Of a DNA stretch of 64,000 bases, positions 46,093-55,500 are shown piece by piece. Position 1 is the first letter of the stretch. Every line of letters starts with the position of its first letter. The notes beneath the pieces were generated by a model. It had not been told where the DNA came from. It made no database searches and saw only the letters and a program-made list of their open reading frames with translations. Location of the stretch: the NCBI GenBank assembly GCA_018806915.1, contig JAGKQI010000036.1:1-64000 (forward strand). Direction: 5' to 3'. This DNA is from Phytophthora colocasiae. Lineage: Eukaryota > Oomycota > Peronosporomycetes > Peronosporales > Peronosporaceae. The position numbers and the translations under genes are program-made.

Positions 46093-47608
46093 TGTGAAGA
46101 TGTGGCTCCAGTTTTTACGGAGTAAATACCCCAGCTACGCTCTGATTGGCTCTGAAGGTACTATATTGGGACGCTGCGAGCGAAGGAGGATTGAATGGAC
46201 AAAATGAATGTGGATTCCGGAGAGCCCAGGCGAAGTCAGTCCAAGATCTCCAGTTGGGACTCCAAGTGGTATATGTCCGGTTGGACGTACATACTCAAGT
46301 CAAGTGATTTCCTGGACTGCCGCCTTCTGCCCAGTTGACAGTTACCTGATTTCGAGATATTGGAGTTACTTTTGGATGTCCAAGTGGAAGATGGCTGTTT
46401 GGATTGAACAGGTCCAACCGGACCAGTCCAGATTTGTACCCAGAGTCCAACCAGACTAGCCCTGATTTGTACCCACAATCGGCCGTTGAAGATCCGACCA
46501 TACTAGACCCAAGTGTTTTCCGACCGACCAAGACGACCGACCATGATCTGTTCGGCACAGCTGGAATTCGGCCATGTTCTTCGGTGTTCTTCGGATGTGT
46601 CAGGTCGCCTCCGGATAAGCACGCCTCTACCTATAGTGAAACCAAGTCTATTTTGCATGTTTAGCTTTACAACGGATAGTTATATATTAAAGAGAGTTCA
46701 ATTTGCCACCAAGGGCGCAAGTGGAAGAGCGGAGGTTTCCCATAAGCCACCACTGTGAGCACTGCCGACCAGCCTCGAAGTCGAGGGCTCGGAGTCAGCG
46801 AACAAGCGTCAGGCCGCGTCGACTATCGTCACCGCCGCGTGAATCTCCGCCAGGTTAAGACCAAGTTGGGAAGGTGATCCGGGCGGCGATTCCCGGGCGT
46901 GACCCCTCCCATTTCATATTCCAGTTGGACATTCCAAACGGTCGTTTGGTTTGTACATTTCATATTACAACTGCGTTTTAGGAGGTTATTAGTAGTCACC
47001 CCTGAAATTGATTGATTGACTGCTGTGTGATTGGACTGTATTTGTGCGTGTGTGTATTTTGGAGTGCTCTATAGTATTCCTGGTACATTTGGATAATTGT
47101 CTTCTGGGAGTCCAAGTGGACTTGCCAGAAGTGGTGCGCTAAAGGACCCCGGGACTGTGCCAGTGTCCCGGTTGGAGTGTCCAACGTCGTACTGGCATTT
47201 GGAGTGCCCACCGCTCAAGGGCCGGAAAGAATAAGAAGCGGCTGTATATTTGCATTTAACTCTCTTGTATATTGGTTATCTGTTGTTGGAAGGCTTTGCT
47301 AATAGTCTCTCACCTGCATTCAGACTCAACCACTGCATTTGGAAGTGCATTAGCACTCTACATCTGGATCCAGTCAAGCTTTTGGAAGTAACTCATCCAG
47401 GTGGAACTCCTCGCGTTCGAAGACAAACGACACCTACGAGGGTAGTCACAAGGTCACACGCCAACCCTCTTTCCGGATACCCATTTGGATCCCGGTTGGA
47501 GGTTCTGACTTTCGTTAGTCCGACCGGACATCTTTCCAGTCGGACTTATTTTCCGGAAGACACGCTATACGCACCTGGGCGGGAAAAGTGTTCACCCACT
47601 TCGCCACA
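46093..47608 (+). repeat. 5' LTR of element C
   Basis: TGTGAAGATG...CCACA. A TATA-like ATATATTAAAG lies near 46682-46692. The block CTCAAGGGCCGGAAAGAATA near 47213 is shared with the LTRs of A and B. Words such as TCCAACCGGA (46412) and its complement recur. Confidence 0.93.
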
Positions 47609-47610
47609 GC

Positions 47611-47648
47611 TGGTGCGCGTGCCCGGATTCGAACCGAGGATATCACCG
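47611..47648 (+). promoter_or_regulatory. tRNA primer binding site of element C
   Basis: 38 nt complementary to the 3' half of a tRNA: CCA end, 7-nt acceptor half, complete T arm (stem CTCGG/CCGGG, loop TTCGAAT), and on into what would be the variable loop and 3' anticodon stem. Most LTR elements match only 8-18 nt. Confidence 0.8.
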
Positions 47649-47713
47649 AGTTATTTTTATATTTTGATTAGTTTCGGGGTTTGAGTACTAACTAACTTCT
47701 GATCGTGGTTGTT

Positions 47714-50542
47714 ATGACTGGAAGTGAAACTACATGCGAAGGAAGAGGCGACGCGTCTGGAAGCGGTATGGCTACGAGAGCGTCGAGAAGGTTGAAAGGG
47801 CAGCAGCCTGAGGAGCATGAAGATTTGGAAACCATTGTGAGAAGAAATCGTCAGGCGAACGCTGCGAAGCGGAAGGCTGCCCTTGAGGCGAAGGAATTGC
47901 TGGAACGTGAAGAAGTCCAGTCGGAGGCCGACCAGTTGGACGCGCACCACGCGAGTCAAGACGGAAGTGCTTCCGAGGAAGCTTCGGATGGAGAAGGCGA
48001 TCCTGAGCAGGAGGAGTTCGGGTCCGAGGAGGATCCGGATGGAGAAGAGGAGTCTGGATCGGATGTCGACCCGGACGAAGACCCTTCAGATGAGTCCGGT
48101 CAGGAGGTGTCCGAAGGGGAGGAGATCGAAGCTGTGGAAAACGAGGCTGAGGACTCCGATGGAGAGGACGTGTTTGAAGATGTCCAGGGGGAGGATCGAG
48201 TTCCGGATTCTCCTCCCTTGGAAGATTTTCATTTGGATGCTGATGCCCCCGTTGGAATGGCCTCAGTCAAACAGGAGTATCGACCATTGTCACCGGTCCG
48301 GGAGGACATTGCGCTGGAAGACACGATCGTGACTTCGCCAATGACTCCGGACGTCCAAGTGCCACCGCTGATTCCGGACGAATCACCTGTTGTGGAACAG
48401 TCTGGGACGCCGCCCGCTCAACGAGCTTCTGGAGTTTACATCCCGGATGCCCAAATGTTTGAACCTCCGAATGTTCAGCCGAGAGTTCAACCGGCACCGT
48501 CGGAATTCGAGATGACGGAAGTTCAAGCGAAGGCGTATGTGGCCGATCAAGTACGACGTTGGGAGCGTGATGGTTCCGAAAGGAATATCCCACCCGAGGC
48601 CCGATTCGACTGGCCGCAAGTCAGGCTGAACTGTGAACCGTTCATTCGGGCGGCGTCCATGACTTCGCACGCCGGATGTCGATGCCAGCTCAGACTGACG
48701 CTTGGATCTCCGAGTTGCAGATACACCGTCGAACGTTCGGAATGGCTCGGGACATCCAAGCAGCGTTGATTCCACCTTCGGAGTTTTCTCCGCGGGAATG
48801 TATTGCTGTTCTTCAGACATTACTTTTCGAAGCTGGATTTGGATTTGTCAACCTCGTCCCGGGATGGTTCCGGACGCGTGTCTACAAAGTGCATCCGGAT
48901 TTGGTCCGTCAAGTGGTCGGAGACATGCTCCAGCTATTAGTGGTCGAATTGGTCGAATGGAGGCAAGTGGTTGTCCAAGCGACAGAGGCCAACCAGATAT
49001 TGGCAACTTCTGGGAGACAAAGCTTATACGAACAACATCCAGAAGTGTTCAGCCAAGATGAAGGCGTGTTTATTTCGGATTACGAAGTATCGCTGTTTGG
49101 ATGGGAATTCGCGAGGCTGCTGAAATCGGCTGGATTCCGGAAGGTACGCAGTCCAAGAGGACCCGTTCAGCCGGAGGTTCAACCGAAGCGTGTCCAGCGA
49201 GTGATGCCCCGAGCGCCACCATCGTCTATCCCGTCGCCCGCTACATCATCGTTCCCATCGGCACCATCGTCGTTATTCCAGAGTTTGGGGTCCAGCCGGA
49301 CTGGGTCGTCTAGAAGCGGCATGACTTCTCAACAGAGTATGTCCGATCAGACGAATCCATCCGAACGAACGAGTTCGATTGAAGAGTCAAGCTTGTTTGG
49401 AACCTCCGGAGGGTCGAGTGAGTCGATGGCTAGCGCTTCGTCAGGGACGCGGATTTCCAGGGAGAGCACGTCAGATTCGTCAGGGTTCGGAATGAGTCGA
49501 TCCGCCGGATCGCATATGCCGTTCCCCAGGTTCACTCCGATGGCCATGTCCGCTCGGACTTCAGGAAGGCGCTATGCCCATGGAATCCGGAATGGCTTTC
49601 CAGATTACTCGCGAGAATCCTCGTGGACGCTTAAGTGTTGTCCAACAAGATGATGTCGATCTGGAAGAGTCTAAACCGGAGAAGCCGAAGAAGAAGCATT
49701 CGAGACGACGTGAAGCGGCCCGCGCAGACAAGTCTTCGAAATCCAAAGAACGTGGAAGTCGAAAGTCCGAACGGCGCCATGAGACTCCAACTGAATCAGT
49801 GCGGTCCGAGCGGTCCTCCAAGTCTGCAAGTTCCGGATCTACCCAGGTCGCGTTGAACACCATGTACCAGCTTCAGAAGGTCATGGCGCGGATGGAGGAC
49901 CAGCAAGGTTCTGCACTCGAGAAGATGTCTGGAGACCTGGACAGCAAGCTGGACCGACTGTTGGACTCCAAGTTCGAGAAGCTGTTCCCGAAGCAGGAGC
50001 CGACCCAAGTGTTCACTGCGCGTCCGGAAGTCAAAGCGGATTTTGGACGTCCAGATGGCCCCTTGTTGGAACTCGAACAGGACCAGAGGGACACCACTCG
50101 GGACGTCAAGTCCAAGTCCAAGCCGTCGAAGGAGCTCCGCAGACTACTGCGAGAACTGGAAGAATCGGAAGCTACCCGGAAGAAGGAGCGCGAGGCATCA
50201 TTGGCTGTCCAGAAGTTCCTAGCTACGCAAGTCCGAGATCTTCGGGCAACGACAGCCAAGGAATTTGTGAAGCCAAAGGCGTCCGGACGCACTCCGGATA
50301 TTCAAGATCGTCAGCCGTCTGGTCCAACGTCTTTGCACCAAGTATCCAGCGGCGCATCCCAGGGAGCATCTTCAGCCGGTTCCCAGAAAACAGATGTTTT
50401 GGATCCGGATGGATTGCTGGCCGCTCAACTTGCGGCCGCCCTCCAAGTTGTCACACGGGAGACGAAAGCGCCCAAGACTCACGAGGCGAAGGCGCCGACG
50501 CAGCAGGCTCTGGTGGCGAGGAAAGATGCAGACGCTGGATGA
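47714..50542 (+). pseudogene. ORF1 of element C (acidic N-terminus plus coiled coil), two frameshifts
   Basis: The ATG at 47714 opens MTGSETTCEG, then ATRASRRLKGQ (conserved with A and B), a Lys/Ala-rich helix, and a very acidic Glu/Asp/Ser stretch to about 48190. A frameshift near 48665 leads into the globular block WISELQIHRRTFGMARDIQA and CIAVLQTLLFEAGFGFVNLV. A second frameshift near 49565 leads into a basic region (KPKKKHSRRREAARADKSSK) and a coiled coil (RMEDQQGSALEKMSGDLDSK, SKELRRLLRELEESEATRKK). TGA at 50540. The same order occurs in A and B. Function unknown; its place before gag resembles ORF1 of plant Ogre elements. Confidence 0.7.
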
Positions 50543-50548
50543 CGAAGT

Positions 50549-52005
50549 ATGTCCGGTCGGGGCTCGCGTGATGTCCGGAAGGGGTCGAAGGACACGTCCG
50601 GACGGAGCTCCTCGAGACGTTCAGATGTACTGAAGAAGACCTCGTCGAGGAAGGACAAGTCGTTGAGGAAGCCGTCCTCCACCCGGAGGAAGAGATACTC
50701 CGACGATGATCCAAGTTCTTCCGGTTCGAGTTCGAGTTCGAGCAGTGATTCTGACTCCGGAAGCTCCGATAGCAGCTCGTTTGAAGACGCAACTCCGGGA
50801 CTCACGACAACGACTGGTCCGAATGGGACGACTACGTACCTGTTCAAGCCTTTCGTAAACGCAAGCACGTTGGAAGACTTCGACGAGAAGGCCGCGTTGT
50901 CCAACCGGATGCGCTGGTTAGAGCGATTTCAAAGTATGGCGGTTCAAGGCGGCTGGGCGGACAATGTCAAGATCTACGAAATGAAGTTGAAGATGTCCCC
51001 GGCTGTCCGGAATTGGCGTGCGAATTTGGACTCCAAAGTGCGTCGGAAGTGGAAGCCCTTCTTGAAGGCATTCCGAGAGCGATATTGCAAGGCGAAGACT
51101 TCGGATGCGGAACGCTATTACACGATGATTCAAAAGAAGTCGGAGACCCCGTTGGAGTTCTACTACCGGTTGAACAAGGTGGCGGACCGAGCGGGTATTG
51201 AAACCGATGGATCGAGTAAGCGCCGCGAAGACCATCTGAAGGTTTTCATGAAGAAGCTTTTAGACTCCCGCCTCCGGACGACACTCCAAGGTCAGCGTCT
51301 CCGAAGTCTGAAGGACGTCGAGTACGTCTTGAAACAGCACGAAGACTTGAATTTGGATGACGACTACGATACCCCTCCTCCAAAACGGGACTTCCGGGCG
51401 GACAATGTGTCCCGTGACAAACTCCGGTTGAAGCGGTCCGGACGGGCATATCTCACTCGGAGTGACGATACTTCGGACGATGATGACCGTCATGTGACGT
51501 TCCAAGAAGATGAAGCCACAACCAATCCGGAAGCGAATGCGACTTCGGACACTCCGAACTCGGAGAGTTCAAACGTCACTTTTCCAACTATGGATGATCT
51601 TTCGGACGCATCCTTCAGGAAGGTGCATGGAAGTCTCGAAGTCCGAATGGCCATACGGATTCCGGACGTCAAGGCCATCCGGACTCCAAGCGACAAGGAT
51701 TCCGGAATCCGAATTACTCTGCGAGATATTGCGAGAATTGCCGGGGTTTTGGACATGTCAAGGAAGATTGCTGGGCGGACATTGAATGTGAAAGATGCCA
51801 TCGAAAGGGACATCCGCCCCGCTTCTGCCGGACTCGACAGTGTGAATTCTGCAACAAGTATCATGAAGGACCGTGTGGAGAGTTCAAGGCGTTCCAAGAT
51901 ATTAAGAACCTGATCCGACAAGGTGCGCTAGACATACCGACTGCCATCCGGAACCAACTTTTGGATCCGGAGGACAATTCAGGGGAACAGCCGTCAAACC
52001 AATAA
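50549..52005 (+). pseudogene. gag of element C (capsid plus three zinc knuckles), one frameshift
   Basis: ATG at 50549, six bases after the ORF1 stop and in the same frame. Ser/Arg/Lys-rich N-terminus, poly-Ser/Asp tract, capsid core (YLFKPFVNASTLEDFDEKAA, WLERFQSMAVQGGW, RYCKAKTSDAERYYTM, ETPLEFYYRLNKVADRAG). A frameshift at about 51620-51690 leads to the nucleocapsid frame: CENCRGFGHVKEDC, CERCHRKGHPPRFC and CEFCNKYHEGPC. Gag ends at TAA 52003-52005. The last codons form the slippery site. Confidence 0.85.
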
Positions 52006-52038
52006 GCCCGCTGGATGGGGATCCAGAACGCGCCGGGC
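51993..52038 (+). promoter_or_regulatory. Predicted -1 frameshift signal at the gag/pol junction of element C
   Basis: Heptamer G-TCA-AAC (51993-51999) in gag phase, 6-nt spacer CAATAA containing the gag stop, hairpin with outer stem GCCCG/CGGGC (52006-52010 with 52034-52038) and inner GGAT/ATCC around GGGG. The -1 frame is open from here into protease (SPLDGDPERAG). The heptamer is less ideal than GTTAAAC of A and B. Confidence 0.65.
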
Positions 52039-52592
52039 TGAAGAAACCCCCCGAATTGTGTGTGTTAGCGTATGTTGGACCAGAGTTGAAGCGACAGGTT
52101 AACCATCAATGCATGACGACAATTATCGATGACGACTTTCGCACTCCGGTTGGTAGTGACTTTGGCGATCCGGTCGGAGATGAACTTTCAGACGGTTGGA
52201 ATCCAGACAATCTGGATGACACCCCGTTGGAGTTCAGATTGAAACCGGGAGAAGGTTACGGATGGTGGGAGGAACACCGTTCGGACAGTTCAAAGAGAGT
52301 TGCGATGGTGCATGGTGCAGTGAACAACTGTCGGACCGACATCCTTTTGGACTCCGGAGCTTCTGTGAGCATGTTGAGCTTAGACCTTGCGCGTAGGCTC
52401 AAGCTCAAATTGAACTTTGAGAAGCAGCTCCGGGTGTCCGGATTGGGTGGAGTTCCAACCGTAATTACCGCCCGGACCGAAGTGAAGATCACCCATGGAC
52501 TGAACGTGGTTTACGTTCTGGAATTATGGGTGGCGAACATCGGTAAAGGTGTTGACGTGTTTTTTGGAATGGACTTCATGTACTCAGCCTGA
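52006..52592 (+). pseudogene. pol N-terminus of element C: aspartic protease
   Basis: Frame reached by -1 shift. LCVLAYVGPELK, then a leader, then GYGWWEEHRSD, the active site ILLDSGASVSMLS, flap GLGGVPTVITA and FFGMDFM. TGA at 52590-52592 (Gly codon GGA in A), then TAG at 52623-52625 (sense in A). Both are single-base nonsense changes relative to the family, so PR and the rest of pol are separated in this copy. Retropepsin-like, processes Gag and Pol. Confidence 0.8.
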
Positions 52593-55500
52593 GTACGACA
52601 GTGCGTTCGAGAAGGATTGGTTTAGTTGCCGGATGAAGAAAACGTGATGTTGTCTGGTCGGACATTCGACCAGCAAAGGAAAGGACTACGGTTGGACGTT
52701 CGACCGTCAGGGACGATATGCCTCCAACCGGGTGAGCAGACTGTCATTCGGATTAACTACGGTCAGAGTAACCCACAGCGCGAAGTTGTGTGGGCTGGTC
52801 GTGGTGACCGTTGGGTGACTCAACTCATCTATGGAGCGAAGTCCTGGGCGGTTGCAGTCCGAGTGGTGAATATCTCGGAGAAGGATGTCTGGCTTGGGAC
52901 GAATACTACTGTGGCTCAGATTGTAGAGTATGGGTGTTACCCGTTCGGAAGATTTGTTCGACCCGGACTTCGGGGGTACCGTGAGTGGGAAGTGCTCATT
53001 TACGAGAATACGAATTCCAGACAGGAGCAGCTCCGACAGGAGAAGTACCTCCAAATGATGTCCGAGTCTGCGCCGCCGTCGGTCCAAAGACCGAAATACC
53101 CATGGCCGAAGAAGTTGTTGACACGGTCGCTGCGTGGGAGTACCAGGGTTCATATGGTCCAACTGCAGATTCCACCGTCGGAAGTTCAGAAGGTGTTACA
53201 TCCAGAAGTTGCAGATTCTGTTACCGAACAGCCAGAAGATGCTGGAGTCACCCCCGATGAAGTGTCTGATGGAGGCAGTAATGATTGTCCTACCAACGAT
53301 GAGCCTGTTGGAAGTTCGGATGATGAGGATTTTTTCGATGTGATTAGCATGGATGATAAAGGTGTACCCGTGGAACGATCGACAAAATTGACGATTTTGG
53401 AAAGATCAGGTGGTGATCCAACTGGAGATTTAGATGATGATGAATTTTTCGACGCGATTAGTGATGCTGACGGAGAATGCTTCCCGGAAGAAACGTTGGT
53501 TGAAGAACTCGAATCTGAAGATGTCCAGTCGGAGGCTGAGTCCAAATTGGACGTGGTAAATCGAGCCATCCGGAAGCTAGAGACCAAGTTCGTCCGATGC
53601 CTGCACGTGAATGCCGAAGAGTTGAACTTGGAGCCAGCTGTATATGTACATGAAGGAAGCGACATGTTGTCCCAGTTGCGTGAGCAGCTGGATATGCTTC
53701 CGGAAATACATGAGCTGACTCCAAAGTGTGATATCGAATCGGCCGATGTAGGTGAACCGGGAAAAACTACTCCAGAAGTGGAACGTAAACTTCGGGACAT
53801 TCTGAAGCGCCATCGGAGTATTTTCTTGGGAGACGGTAATGCAGCTCCTGCTCCGGCCAGAGGTGTGATATGCGACTTGGACGTCGGGTCGGCAAAACCT
53901 GTCGCTCAACGACCCCGATCGATAGCTCCTCACTTGGCGATCAAGGTGTACGAGTTGATCAAGAAGCTTCTGGAGACAGGTCTGATTGAACATTCCGAAA
54001 GCCCATGGGCCTCTCCGATCGTCATTGTTCTGAAGAAGAATGGGATCGACATCCGGATGTGCATTGACTACCGGGTCGTGAATGGGTTCATTTTACTGTC
54101 GAACTACCCGCTACCTCTGATCGACGATTTGCTGATTGGATTCGAAAGTGCGATGTGGTTTATGAGTCTTGACATGGCCAGTGGATTCTGGGCCATCCGG
54201 ATGTCCGAGAGGGCGAAACTGATCTCGGCTTTCGTATGTCCGTTTGGACACTTCCAATGGGTGAGAATGCCATTTGGACTGAAGAATGCTCCACTAGTCT
54301 ACCAGGCGGTTATCAACAATTGTCTGTGGGGTTTTGTCCGACTCCCGCCAGAGGAAGAAGCTGAAGTTCAACCGGAGGTTATGGAATTTCTGGGATTGGT
54401 CCGACCTGAGCATTCACTTTTGGACGATCGACCCGTTGGAGTTCAAGTGCGGAACCTGTCGGACACCATGACAGTCTTCCAACGGAACATCCCTGCTCCG
54501 TCACAGATGAGCCCGGTGTTAGGTCGAAGTTCGTATATCGACGACATTGCTCATGGTGCTCCAACATGGGACCAGCCATGCGAAGACTTGAACGAACTTC
54601 TGTTTCGACTCCGATATTGGAACATCTCGGTGAGCCTTCCGAAGAGCGAGTTTGGAAAACTGACCATCCCGTACTTGTCCCACGAGATCAGTGCGGAGGG
54701 TATCAGAGCGACTCCAAAAATCGCGAAGGGCGTTTTGGACCTACCATTTCCGAACACTCTGAAAGGGGTCCAATCGTTCCTTGGAAGTTTGAACTATTAC
54801 CACAAGTTCATCGAAGATTTTCCGGTGGTCGCCGCAGTGTTGTATGAGTTAACTGATGAGCAGATCAAGTCCGGCCGGAACTTGGATCAGGCCAAGGAAG
54901 CGTTCGGACTTCTGAAGCACAAGATCGTTTCGACTCCACTGCTTCGACACCCCGACCGGACTCGACCGTTCGTGATCATCCCACATGCAAATGCTTGGGC
55001 GGCTTGCGCTGTCTTGGGCCAGGAGTATGATGGTGTAATCCATCCGGTCAGATATACCGGTCGCGTTCTGAACGACTCTGAACTGCGATATCACATTGCG
55101 GAAAAGAAGGTCATCGCAATACTGAGAGTACTCCAAGTTTTTCGGACGCTGGTTGAACAGTCCAAGTTGATCGTGTACACACGGTATTCCGTCTTGAAGT
55201 GGGTTATCAATTCCAAGTTGGCGGATGGACGGTGTGTACCCTGGGGACTCACACTGTCCCACTGGAATTTGGACATTCGGAAGGTCCAACGGGATGAAGA
55301 TGGTTTAGCGGCCATTATGGGCGCCGGAATCACTCCTCGTGAACACTTGGACGAAATCTCGGAGTCGTTGATTCCGCTGAAGGGACGCATCCGGAAACCA
55401 CCAGTGATGAGTATCGAGATGTTGGAGTCCGACTACGAAGGCGTCGTTCTGAGTTTCGACGGAGCTGCCAAGACCTCCAACCGGAAGGGCAGTTGTGGAT

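Noticed and set aside
46208..46664. Short ORFs repeated at 46208-46664 and 61437-61893
   Set aside because: They lie in the two LTR copies and repeat only because the LTRs do. Composition is non-coding.
47611..47648. tRNA gene
   Set aside because: Only the 3' half of a tRNA is represented, in complement, directly after an LTR end. It is a primer binding site, not a gene.
48640..48720. Introns explaining the frame changes in ORF1 and gag of C
   Set aside because: Comparison with B shows only a net one-base difference at this break and no 50-100-nt insertion with GT-AG borders. A simple indel is the better reading.
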